Shown here: positions 25,146-32,538 of the stretch, one piece after another
Layout of the letters: each line of letters opens with the position of its first letter
How positions within the stretch are numbered: the stretch's first letter is position 1
Assembly: GCA_900544405.1 (NCBI GenBank)
Contig: UQVA01000002.1
Coordinates: 1 to 64,000, forward strand
Direction of reading: 5' to 3'
DNA: 64,000 nucleotides
Origin: an uncultured Eubacteriales bacterium
Lineage (GTDB): Bacteria; Bacillota; Clostridia; Oscillospirales; Oscillospiraceae
Program-made: the position numbers and the translations under genes
Notes under the pieces: generated by a model
Seen by the model: the letters and a program-made list of their open reading frames with translations, nothing else
The model's database searches: none
What the model was told of the DNA's origin: nothing

Positions 25146-25173
25146 TTGCATTATCTTGTTTGTTCTGTATAAT
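25146..25173 (+). promoter_or_regulatory. Promoter of the LRR surface protein gene
   Basis: TTGCAT (25146-25151) and TATAAT (25168-25173), spacer 16 bp. The 160-bp gap is unusually AT-rich for this chromosome and contains ATTG-TTA-CAAT (25118-25129) between two TTGTTCA words, a possible but unproven operator. Confidence 0.72.
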
Positions 25174-25209
25174 TGTAGGTGAATTCAGAAAGGGAAGGGG
25201 TTATTCTCT

Positions 25210-27882
25210 ATGAAAACCAGGAAACTACTTCTTACGTTGCTGTTTTGCGTCATGCTGATTACAGCCCTGCTTCCAACGGCGGCCAATGCTGCAGAGGTTG
25301 CATCCGGAAGCTGCGGTGAAAATGCAGTCTGGTCTTTGGACGAAAACGGAACATTGACCATTTCCGGACAGGGGAAAATGGAATGGTCTGCTGATCCATG
25401 GCTTTCCTACAAATCACAAATTAAGAAAATTGTGATTTGCCCAGGCATTACTGAAATCAAGCATGGTGCATTTATATATCTGAGCAGTGTTACGGATGTT
25501 TCCATCCCGGACAGTGTAACGAAGATCGGCGGGTATGCGTTTGCGGAATGTAACGGCCTTACCAGTATAAGACTTCCGGACACGGTTACAGAAATTGATT
25601 CCTATGCATTCAATGGATGTCAGAATCTGTCGTCCATTACATTGCCGAAGAATTTAAAGACGATTGGTGATTATGTGTTTACGGATTGCTTTCAGCTGAC
25701 CGATGTTTCCATTCCGAATGGTGTTGTCACTATCGGAAATTTCGCCTTTTGTCGCTGCAAAGCGCTGACGGAGATCCGACTTCCCGACAGCGTAACAACG
25801 ATTGGAACAGGGGCGTTTTCTGATTGCGAACAGCTTGAATCTGTCAAACTTCCTGCAGGTATTTCAAGCATCAATCAAAGCCTTTTTGAAGACTGTAAGC
25901 GCTTGAATAATGTTGTAATTCCGGACGGAGTGATCAGCATTGGCGAATGTGCATTTTCCGACTGTGAGAACCTGGAAAATATCACACTTCCGGGAAATCT
26001 GGAAACCATTGGATTCCGGGCGTTTAATAACTGTACGGCATTGAAAGCGATGACGTTTCCGGAAAAACTGAAAAAATTAAGCTGGGAAATTTTCGCTGCT
26101 TGCACCAATCTGCGTGAGCTTCATTTCACGGGCAGTATGCCGACGCTTGACGAGAAGGCTTTTAAAACGGCAGGATTTGTTGCTTTCTATCCGGTGAACG
26201 ACAGCAGTTATGCTGATGCCGACAACTGCGGCGGAAATGTGATTTGGCTTCCGGAAGGCACTGCCTATCCGACATATTTCGGAACATGGCCTGTTTCCTG
26301 GACGATTTATCAGGATGGTGTGCTGACGATTATGAAATCGGATTTGTGGTACAGCGACAGCCGAATGGACGGCTTTACAAAACGATGCCCATGGTATCAG
26401 TATGATGGAATCATCAAAACTGTTGTCATAGAGCCAGGGGCAACGGTTATTGCGGAAGATGCGTTTGTAAACCTTGAGAGCTTGACAAATGTTACCATCC
26501 CAGATACCGTCACACGAATCAGCTCTGGTGCTTTTGAAGGCTGTGTCAATTTGACGAGCATTACGATTCCGGGCAGCGTAGAGCATATTTCTAACAAGGC
26601 ATTTAAGAATTGTACGAGCCTTTCTTCTGTTGAACTTTCTAATGGTTTGCAATCTATCGGGTTGTCTGCATTTTATATGTGCAGCAGTCTGAAGGAAATT
26701 ACCTTTCCGGAGACTTTGAGCCAAATTGAGGATCATGCCTTTTCGTACTGCAGGAGTATGAAGCAGGTGTGCTTTACCGGTGACTTGCCGACAGTGGGAA
26801 ATATGGCATTTTATGAGGTGACAGCCACAGCCTATTACCCGGACGGGAATTCCACATACAATAAAGAGAATATCGATGCACAAGGATTTTATGGGAGTAA
26901 TTTGACCTGGTGCGCCACGAACTATGGCCGCAGCGGCTGGGTCCAGAAGAATGGTGCTTGGTATTATTACGAGAACAACACTCCCGTTACCGGCTGGAAA
27001 ACTATCGACGGTGCCCGGTACTATTTCAACACTTCCGGTATCATGCAGACCGGCTGGGTAAAGGACGGAATTAACTGGTACTACATGAACGGCTCCGGCG
27101 TGATGAAGACCGGTTGGCAGAAGCTTGCTGACGGAAACTGGTACTATTTCTATGAAGACGGACACATGGCCTGCAATGAAACCGTGAACATCGGCGGCTC
27201 GAATTACACGTTCAACGGTTCCGGTATCTGGGTGCAGAAAAAGAACGGTTGGGAGCAGAAGGACGGTGCCTGGTATTACTATGCAAATGGCGAAAAAGCC
27301 ACCGGCTGGAAGCAACTGTCTGACGGAAATTGGTACTATTTCAACAGCGACGGGAAAATGCAGACCGGTTGGCTGAAACTGGGGAAATATTGGTACTATT
27401 TGAACGGTTCCGGCATCATGGTCACAGGCTGGCAGAAGCTTGCTGACGGGAACTGGTACTATTTCTATCCCGGCGGAACCATGGCCTGCAACGAGACGCT
27501 GAACATCAACGGCGTTGATTATACCTTCAACGCCTCCGGTATCTGGGTGCAGGATCAGACGGTGAGAAGGAACGGCTGGGAGCAGAAGGACGGCGCTTGG
27601 TACTACTATGTGAATGGTGCAAAAGCCACCGGCTGGAAGCAGCTGCCGGACGGCAAGTGGTACTATTTCAACAGCGACGGGAAAATGCAGACCGGTTGGC
27701 TGAAACTTGGAAAATACTGGTACTATCTGAACGGTTCCGGTATTATGGTCACAGGCTGGCAGAAGCTGCCCGACGGGAACTGGTATTATTTCTACCCCGG
27801 CGGGACCATGGCCTGCAATGAAACCGTGAACATCGGCGGCGTTGACTACACCTTCAATTCCTCCGGTATATGGGTGCATTGA
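25210..27882 (+). CDS. Secreted BspA-type leucine-rich-repeat protein with cell-wall-binding repeats
   Basis: An exported surface protein of 890 residues. A signal peptide covers about residues 1-27 (cleavage after ANA). BspA-like LRR_5 repeats fill about 60-330 and 400-560, with the recurring pattern of a proline-hydroxyl IP/LP step, I.. GAF..C..L..I/V (for example IGDYVFTDCFQLTDVSIP). Residues 576-890 are choline-binding-like cell wall repeats rich in GW, WYYF and MQTGW. BspA LRRs bind host or partner proteins; the C-terminal repeats tether to wall polymers. The LRR half is visibly AT-richer than its neighbours, while the C-terminal half is nearer to local composition. This suggests transfer and domain shuffling. 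It is monocistronic. Confidence 0.93.
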   Translation: MKTRKLLLTLLFCVMLITALLPTAANAAEVASGSCGENAVWSLDENGTLTISGQGKMEWSADPWLSYKSQIKKIVICPGITEIKHGAFIYLSSVTDVSIPDSVTKIGGYAFAECNGLTSIRLPDTVTEIDSYAFNGCQNLSSITLPKNLKTIGDYVFTDCFQLTDVSIPNGVVTIGNFAFCRCKALTEIRLPDSVTTIGTGAFSDCEQLESVKLPAGISSINQSLFEDCKRLNNVVIPDGVISIGECAFSDCENLENITLPGNLETIGFRAFNNCTALKAMTFPEKLKKLSWEIFAACTNLRELHFTGSMPTLDEKAFKTAGFVAFYPVNDSSYADADNCGGNVIWLPEGTAYPTYFGTWPVSWTIYQDGVLTIMKSDLWYSDSRMDGFTKRCPWYQYDGIIKTVVIEPGATVIAEDAFVNLESLTNVTIPDTVTRISSGAFEGCVNLTSITIPGSVEHISNKAFKNCTSLSSVELSNGLQSIGLSAFYMCSSLKEITFPETLSQIEDHAFSYCRSMKQVCFTGDLPTVGNMAFYEVTATAYYPDGNSTYNKENIDAQGFYGSNLTWCATNYGRSGWVQKNGAWYYYENNTPVTGWKTIDGARYYFNTSGIMQTGWVKDGINWYYMNGSGVMKTGWQKLADGNWYYFYEDGHMACNETVNIGGSNYTFNGSGIWVQKKNGWEQKDGAWYYYANGEKATGWKQLSDGNWYYFNSDGKMQTGWLKLGKYWYYLNGSGIMVTGWQKLADGNWYYFYPGGTMACNETLNINGVDYTFNASGIWVQDQTVRRNGWEQKDGAWYYYVNGAKATGWKQLPDGKWYYFNSDGKMQTGWLKLGKYWYYLNGSGIMVTGWQKLPDGNWYYFYPGGTMACNETVNIGGVDYTFNSSGIWVH
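27244..27876 (+). repeat. Recent tandem duplication of a 109-codon wall-binding module
   Basis: Two near-identical coding copies lie at 27244-27549 and 27571-27876, 327 bp apart start to start. They differ at only a handful of residues (for example YANGEK against YVNGAK, LNINGV against VNIGGV). A more diverged earlier unit begins near 26935. High DNA similarity points to recent duplication or gene conversion. Confidence 0.88.
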
Positions 27883-27911
27883 TTCGAAAAAAGGAAGCAG
27901 TGTGAATAGAG

Positions 27912-27949
27912 AAACCAGCCGGGATTCGATCGGGCCCCGGCTGGTTTTT
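27912..27949 (+). terminator. Terminator of the LRR gene
   Basis: The perfect stem AAACCAGCCGGG with its complement (27912-27923 and 27936-27947) ends in TTTTT. Confidence 0.93.
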
Positions 27950-28028
27950 GCACTTATGCGGGTATAGGCGTGAAGTCAACGGTTATACAAATAATCAGAA
28001 ACACCAAAATCGATGTTACCGGTGTGAA

Positions 28029-28060
28029 AAGCTCCTGTTGGGTTTCTCCAACAGGGGCTT
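28029..28060 (-). terminator. Second hairpin downstream of tRNA-Ala
   Basis: AAGCTCCTGTTGG (28029-28041) pairs almost fully with CCAACAGGGGCTT (28048-28060). On the minus strand it is followed by TTTTC. It backs up the first terminator. The remaining sequence between this and 27950 shows nothing else. Confidence 0.65.
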
Positions 28061-28080
28061 GAAAAGAGAGAAACAGAAAG

Positions 28081-28115
28081 ACCCCGGCGACTTTCTTACG
28101 AAAATCGCCGGGGTT
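28081..28115 (-). terminator. First terminator of tRNA-Ala
   Basis: The stem ACCCCGGCGA/TCGCCGGGGT (28081-28090 with 28105-28114) lies 5 bp past the tRNA 3' end on the minus strand, followed by a T-rich tail. Confidence 0.78.
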
Positions 28116-28119
28116 TACC

Positions 28120-28195
28120 TGGTGGACTTGAAGGGATTCGAACCCTCGACCCCCACAATGCGAATGTGGTGCGCTCCCAACTGCGCTACAAGCCC
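28120..28195 (-). tRNA. tRNA-Ala (anticodon CGC)
   Basis: A 76-nt tRNA on the minus strand. The acceptor GGGCTTG pairs with CAAGTCC, so position 3 is the G3-U70 wobble that defines alanine identity, followed by discriminator A and encoded CCA. The anticodon loop TTCGCAT between CCACA and TGTGG gives anticodon CGC, reading GCG. The T-arm GTTCGAATC is canonical. A dedicated CGC isoacceptor fits a GC-rich genome. Confidence 0.96.
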
Positions 28196-28212
28196 ATCTC
28201 ACGATCCATGCT

Positions 28213-28241
28213 ATTATAGCGCCGGATCGTGGGTTTGTCAA
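28213..28241 (-). promoter_or_regulatory. Promoter of tRNA-Ala, with flanking inverted repeat
   Basis: On the minus strand, consensus TTGACA (28241-28236) and consensus TATAAT (28218-28213) are 17 bp apart. The -35 box contains the stop codon of the MATE gene. A perfect 8-bp inverted repeat, CACGATCC (28200-28207) and GGATCGTG (28224-28231), brackets the -10 box. Confidence 0.92.
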
Positions 28242-29623
28242 GCCTCATTCTGGACCTGTTTTTCCCTGGCGGCCTGTCGGTCGAAGGCGTGCATCCAGTC
28301 GGCGGCGTAGAAGTAGATGATGAACAGCACGCTGCTGGCGAACCAGGTGATGGGGTAGGCCATGGAGACGGTGTGCAATTCATTGACGTGCTGCATGGCG
28401 ATGGAAATGTAAGTGACCCGCAGCAGGCACCAGCACCCCAGCATGATGAACATGGGTACGGTGGCTTTACCTGCGCCCCGGAGAATGCCCGCAATGCAGT
28501 GAGACAGGGCCAGCAGACAATAGAACAGGCAGATGGTCCGCATGTGGGCGGCGCCGTAGGCCACCACCTCCGGGGAATCGTTGAAAATGGAGATCAGCTG
28601 GGGAGCCAGCAAATAGGAGGCCACGCCGATGAGCTCCGCCATGCTGACGCTGCAAATGACCGCAAAGCGCACGCCCTTTTTCACCCGGCCATACTGCTGG
28701 GCACCCAGATTCTGGCCCACGAAGGTGGACAGGGCCTGGGCAAAGCAGGTGATAGGCAGGAAGGCGAAGCCTTCGATCTTGGAATAGGAGCCGCAGCCGG
28801 CCATGGCGGCCTTGCCGAAGCTGTTGATGTTGGTCTGGACCACCAGATTGGCCATGGCGATCACGCTGTTCTGCACGCCGGAGGGCAGGCCGTAGCGGAC
28901 GATGTCCTTGAAGCTGTCCCAGTGATAGCGGATCTTCTTCAGCTCCACCCGGTAGGGCTCCTTGGTGGTCAGCAGCAGCCGGAAGCACAATAGGGCGCTG
29001 ACGCCCTGGGAAATGGTGGTGGCGATGGCCGCAGACCCCACGCCCCAGCGGAACACCGCCACGAACAGCAGGTCCAGCACCACATTGACAAAGGACGAGA
29101 AAATCAGGTAGTACAGCGGGTGGCGGCTGTCGCCCACGGCGTGGAGAATGCCCACCATGATGTTGTACATGACCGTAAAAATGGCTCCGCAGAAATAATA
29201 GCGGAAATAGGAAATGGACTGGGGCAGTACGTCCTCCGGGGTGTCCATCCAGCGAAGGATCGTCGGCGTGAAGGCCACGCCCAAAGCCGTCAGGAGAATG
29301 CCCGCCGTCAGGCCGAAGGCCACGTCCGTATGGATGGCCCGGCGCATGGAATCGTAGTCCTTTGCTCCGTAGCACCGGGCGATGATGACGCCGGCACCCA
29401 TGGCTACGCCGTTGAAGAAGCCAATCATCATAAAAATGAGGCTGCCGGAGGAGCTGACCGCCGCCAGGGCGTTGTCGCCCAAGTAGTTGCCCACTACCCA
29501 GGAATCGAATGTGTTATAAAGCTGCTGGAACACGTTGCCCAGGAACACGGGCAGGGCGAAAAGCAGCATACTTTTCCAAATGGAACCTTCCGTCAGCGAA
29601 CTGCCGCTGGATCTCAAAACCAT
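28238..29623 (-). CDS. MATE family efflux transporter (second copy)
   Basis: A 461-residue exporter with about 12 membrane helices. It opens with GSIWKSMLLFALPVFLGNVFQQLYNTFDSWVVGNYLG, a typical MATE first helix with the conserved QQLYN. The second half has the helix-7 element LPITCFAQALSTFVGQNLGAQQYGRVKKG, close to the canonical QN-GA motif. The end is charged. It has its own promoter with a palindrome in the leader. It is not a recent duplicate of the gene at 17838. Substrate unknown. Confidence 0.93.
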   Translation of the reverse strand: MVLRSSGSSLTEGSIWKSMLLFALPVFLGNVFQQLYNTFDSWVVGNYLGDNALAAVSSSGSLIFMMIGFFNGVAMGAGVIIARCYGAKDYDSMRRAIHTDVAFGLTAGILLTALGVAFTPTILRWMDTPEDVLPQSISYFRYYFCGAIFTVMYNIMVGILHAVGDSRHPLYYLIFSSFVNVVLDLLFVAVFRWGVGSAAIATTISQGVSALLCFRLLLTTKEPYRVELKKIRYHWDSFKDIVRYGLPSGVQNSVIAMANLVVQTNINSFGKAAMAGCGSYSKIEGFAFLPITCFAQALSTFVGQNLGAQQYGRVKKGVRFAVICSVSMAELIGVASYLLAPQLISIFNDSPEVVAYGAAHMRTICLFYCLLALSHCIAGILRGAGKATVPMFIMLGCWCLLRVTYISIAMQHVNELHTVSMAYPITWFASSVLFIIYFYAADWMHAFDRQAAREKQVQNEA

Positions 29624-29639
29624 ACACTCCTTTCCAATT

Positions 29640-29688
29640 GTTGCAAATGCAACGATTGCTATTATACTCCGGATTTCAGAAATGTCAA
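29640..29688 (-). promoter_or_regulatory. Promoter and palindromic operator of the second MATE gene
   Basis: On the minus strand TTGACA (29688-29683) and TATAAT (29666-29661), spacer 16 bp. Just downstream, GTTGCA-AA-TGCAAC (29640-29653) is a perfect palindrome between the transcription start and the ribosome binding site. A dyad in this position is typical of MarR/TetR-type repression of a drug exporter. No such regulator is adjacent. Confidence 0.7.
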
Positions 29689-29714
29689 TAGGCGGGAGAA
29701 ATGGGAATTTCCTG

Positions 29715-29743
29715 TTGAAAAACCGGCAGCGTTCTGGTATAAT
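29715..29743 (+). promoter_or_regulatory. Promoter of the E2-like acyltransferase gene
   Basis: TTGAAA (29715-29720) and consensus TATAAT (29738-29743), spacer 17 bp, 36 bp before the start codon. Confidence 0.82.
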
Positions 29744-29779
29744 TCAAAATTGGTATTTCAGAAGAAAGAGGGAAGACCA

Positions 29780-30661
29780 ATGGCAAAAAAGAAACACGGC
29801 GACCGGAGAGACGGCATTTGGCTCCGGGACCTGCCTGCAATGAACCAAATCATGCCCACCATCATGCCCAACCGGGCGGATAACGAGGCATACATCGACG
29901 TGGACGTGGATCTGCGTCCCCTGGAGGCCTATCTGGCCAGGAAAAACGAAGGCCGCACCGAGGATAAGATCACGTTCTTCCATGTCATCACGGCGGCCAT
30001 CGGCAAGGCGTTCGTCCTGCGGCCCCGGATGAATCGTTTCATCTGCAACCATAAGGTTTACCAGCGGCGGAACATTACCGTGGCCTTCGTGGTGAAGAAA
30101 AAGTTCGAGGACAAGTCCGAGGAAGGACTGGCCTTCCTGGAATTTGAGCCGGAGGACACCATCGACACCTTCCACGATAAGATCATGCACATCATTCATC
30201 AGACCCGCCGGAACGACGTGAAGGACGCCTCCTCAGGGGCCATGGACGTGCTCATCAGTATGCCCCACTTTATGACCGTGGCGGCGGTGAAGCTCATCCG
30301 CTGGCTGGATCAGTTCGGTGTTCTGCCGGATTCCATCATCGGCTCGGACCCCAACCATGCGGCCATTCTGCTGAGCAATCTGGGCTCCATCGGCCTGGAG
30401 GGCGGCTATCACCATCTGGTGAATTGGGGGACCAACTCCTGCTTCGTGGTGGTGGGCAAGAAGTTCCGCAAGGCGGATTATGACGAAAACGGCAACGCCG
30501 ACGTTCACGAGGTCATTCCCCTGGGCATCACCCTGGACGAGCGTATCGCCGACGGCTATTATTATTCCGGCACGGTGGCCCTGCTGAAAGAACTGCTGGA
30601 GCATCCGGAACTGCTGGAAATGCCCGCCAACACCCCGGTGGAGTATTCCATCAAACGGTAA
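29780..30661 (+). CDS. 2-oxoacid dehydrogenase acyltransferase (E2)-like protein without catalytic His
   Basis: A 293-residue protein of the CAT/E2 catalytic-domain fold, starting at ATG 29780 after GAGGGAAGACC. Family features are the trimerisation/substrate segments TFFHVITAAIGKAFVLRPRMN, NITVAFVVKKKF and LLSNLGSIGLEGGYHHL. It has no lipoyl or peripheral-subunit-binding domain, so it is not a pyruvate dehydrogenase component. The usual catalytic DHRxxDG motif reads DERIADG at residues 253-259, with Glu in place of the essential His. It may be a non-acylating binding protein or use other chemistry. No E1 or E3 genes are nearby; it is transcribed alone. Confidence 0.82.
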   Translation: MAKKKHGDRRDGIWLRDLPAMNQIMPTIMPNRADNEAYIDVDVDLRPLEAYLARKNEGRTEDKITFFHVITAAIGKAFVLRPRMNRFICNHKVYQRRNITVAFVVKKKFEDKSEEGLAFLEFEPEDTIDTFHDKIMHIIHQTRRNDVKDASSGAMDVLISMPHFMTVAAVKLIRWLDQFGVLPDSIIGSDPNHAAILLSNLGSIGLEGGYHHLVNWGTNSCFVVVGKKFRKADYDENGNADVHEVIPLGITLDERIADGYYYSGTVALLKELLEHPELLEMPANTPVEYSIKR

Positions 30662-30666
30662 AAAAA

Positions 30667-30695
30667 TCGCCTGCCGGAAATTTTCCGGCAGGCGA
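30667..30695. terminator. Shared terminator of the E2-like and C39-like genes
   Basis: A near-perfect 14-bp inverted repeat (30667-30680 with 30682-30695). On the minus strand it is followed by TTTTTT, so it is a strong terminator for the convergent peptidase-like gene. On the plus strand no T-run follows. Confidence 0.85.
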
Positions 30696-30706
30696 AGCTA
30701 TCCGTA

Positions 30707-31645
30707 TCAGCCCACATAATCGTGGCCGCAGAGGGTCCACATGGTATCGATCTGGTCGTAAATTTCATAATAATCCCAGGTCTTTTCGGACCGGGTGCGG
30801 CTGTTGGAATCGTTGATGATGAGTTTCCCGTCCGAATCCATTCCGGCAATGACGATGAAGTGACCGTCGGTGGTGAAGGCACCGGGACCCACCAGGCAGA
30901 TGATGACGTGTCCGCCTTCCAACTCCTCCTTCACGGAGGCGTAGCCCTTATCGATCTCCCACACGTCCAGACCCAGATCCTCACCGCCCTGATAAATCAG
31001 GGACCAGTAGGAGCCGTTGCCGGGGGCGCAGTAGCCATTGTCCAGGGCAAACTGGATGATCTTATCCGGGGTCATCTTCGGGTCGCCGCCGGTGAGATAG
31101 TAGGCGGCCATGGAGAGAGCCGTGGGACCGCAGGCAGTCAGACCGGCTACGTCGTTGCCATAAATGGTGTAGCCCCAGCGCTTGTCCCATTGCAGGAACA
31201 GGGGGACCTTGGAAAGGTCCGTGCCGGACAGATCGACGGTATGCTCCATGTCCTTTTCCAGGGGATAACTCAGCACGAAGTCCTCCGTCTCGGGATTCCG
31301 GGCAAGCAGTTTCATCAGGCTCTCCGGGTAGTCCGCCAGAGACAGGCCGTTCTGGGCAGCAAAGGCGGAAACGGTGGTCTCCGCCCGTTCCTCAGGCGTG
31401 GTGGGAGCGGTAGGCTCCGTGGTGGCCTCGGTGGTCGGTTCGGTAGTGGCTTCCGTGGTCGGTTGGGTGGTGGCTTGGGTCGTTGCCTGGGTGGTGGGTG
31501 CGGTGGTACTGCCTGTGACGGGCGCAGGGTCCTTGGCAGGCAGAATGGTGGCCAGCCGGTCCTTGAACAGGAAGCCCAGTTCCCCAATCAAGACCAAGAC
31601 CAGTACCACCAGGATACCGATGAGAATGCCGCTGTTCTTTTTCAT
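30707..31645 (-). CDS. Membrane-anchored C39-like (papain-fold) peptidase domain protein
   Basis: A 312-residue extracytoplasmic protein. A single transmembrane anchor spans about residues 6-26, followed by a Thr/Pro/Glu-rich linker at about 45-85 with repeating ATTEPTTE units. The C-terminal half is a Peptidase_C39_2-type domain, with the catalytic Cys near residue 173 in GLTACGPTALSM, His near 264 in DGHFIVIAG, and a following Asn/Asp in LIINDSN. FLQWDKRWGY at the domain start is typical. These proteins are wall-facing proteases or amidases; the substrate is unknown. The linker looks suited to span peptidoglycan. Confidence 0.85.
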   Translation of the reverse strand: MKKNSGILIGILVVLVLVLIGELGFLFKDRLATILPAKDPAPVTGSTTAPTTQATTQATTQPTTEATTEPTTEATTEPTAPTTPEERAETTVSAFAAQNGLSLADYPESLMKLLARNPETEDFVLSYPLEKDMEHTVDLSGTDLSKVPLFLQWDKRWGYTIYGNDVAGLTACGPTALSMAAYYLTGGDPKMTPDKIIQFALDNGYCAPGNGSYWSLIYQGGEDLGLDVWEIDKGYASVKEELEGGHVIICLVGPGAFTTDGHFIVIAGMDSDGKLIINDSNSRTRSEKTWDYYEIYDQIDTMWTLCGHDYVG

Positions 31646-31677
31646 TGGCGTATGCCTCTTTTCGTAGCGTTTGCCTC

Positions 31678-31707
31678 ATTATAACACACCGTGTGCTGCA
31701 CTTGCAA
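31678..31707 (-). promoter_or_regulatory. Promoter of the C39-like gene
   Basis: On the minus strand TTGCAA (31707-31702) and TATAAT (31683-31678), spacer 18 bp. The upstream edge touches a LexA-box-like sequence. Confidence 0.72.
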
Positions 31708-31720
31708 GAACAAATGTTCC
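31707..31720. promoter_or_regulatory. LexA/DinR-box-like palindrome
   Basis: AGAACAAATGTTCC contains GAAC-N4-GTTC and matches 13 of 14 positions of the gram-positive DinR consensus CGAACRNRYGTTYC. It lies between the divergent C39-like gene and rsmE, 27 bp before the rsmE start. The 8-base core alone is expected about once in a window this size by chance, so the call is tentative. Confidence 0.35.
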
Positions 31721-31746
31721 CGATTTTTGAAAAAAGGAGCTAAAAA

Positions 31747-32477
31747 ATGACACGTTTTTTCGTATCAGAAGGGGAATTGGGTCTGAACCGGGCGGTTTTG
31801 ACCGGAGAAAATCTGGCCCATGCCAAGGTCCTGCGGCTGAAAGCAGGGGAGAAGCTGCTGCTCTGCGACGGAGCGGGCCGGGAAAGCCTGGCCACCGTCC
31901 GGGAGGTGGGAGCCAATGAAATACTGCTGGATCTGGAGCCGCCGGTGCCTTCCGCTTCCGAAGCGGCGGTGCGGGTCAGTGTATATATGGCCTTTTCCAA
32001 GGGGGACAAGCTGGAACACGTCATTCAGAAGGCCACGGAATTGGGGGCCTACGAGATCGTGGCCTTTCCCAGCGCCCGGTGCGTGTCCCGCCCCGATGAA
32101 AAAAGCCTGAAAAAGAAGCTGGAAGCTGGCAGAAAATTGCTGCCTCGGCGGCGGAGCAGTCCGGCCGGGGGCGCATCCCGCAGGTGGTGGTCTGCGATTC
32201 CTATGCCGCTGCTCTGCACCGGGGCGCACAGGCCGACAAGGCCCTGCTGTTCTACGAAAACGAGCAGGCAACGACCCTGAAAATGGCCCTGCAGTCCGGC
32301 CCTTACAGGTCCGTGAGCCTGCTGACCGGACCGGAAGGGGGCTTGGAGGAGCAGGAGGTGGCGGAGGCCCGGAAAATGGGCTTTGCCGTCTGCACCTTGG
32401 GAAAGCGCATTCTGCGCTGCGAGACTGCCCCGCTGTGCGCCCTGTCCGCCGTCATGTACGACGCCGGAGAGTTCTGA
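31747..32477 (+). pseudogene. rsmE: 16S rRNA (uracil-1498-N3)-methyltransferase, frameshifted
   Basis: RsmE methylates U1498 in the decoding region of 16S rRNA using SAM (SPOUT fold). The first frame encodes the N-terminal PUA-like part and YMAFSKGDKLEHVIQKATELGAYEI. The second frame, ending at 32477, supplies the SAM-binding knot with SLLTGPEGGLEEQEV and LGKRILRCETAPLCAL. They join exactly if one base is missing between 32124 and 32125, where CTGGAA-GCTGGCAG should read CTGGAA-NGCTGGCAG to encode the run ending E-R/G-W-Q-K. Everything else is intact, so this is either a very recent mutation or a sequencing error. An AAGGAG site precedes ATG 31747. Confidence 0.88.
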
Positions 32478-32492
32478 TATTTTCTGAAAATG

Positions 32493-32535
32493 CACCCCCG
32501 ATGCCGTTTTTCGGTATCGGGGGTGTCTGTTTTTT
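32493..32535. terminator. Terminator between rsmE and the DUF4097 gene
   Basis: A 14-bp stem with one G-T pair (32493-32506 with 32512-32525) followed by TGTCTG and TTTTTT on the plus strand. Between convergent genes, so probably used from both sides. Confidence 0.85.
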
Positions 32536-32538
32536 GCT

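Noticed and set aside
29780..30661. Pyruvate dehydrogenase E2 component
   Set aside because: It lacks lipoyl and subunit-binding domains and the catalytic His, and no E1 or E3 gene is nearby.
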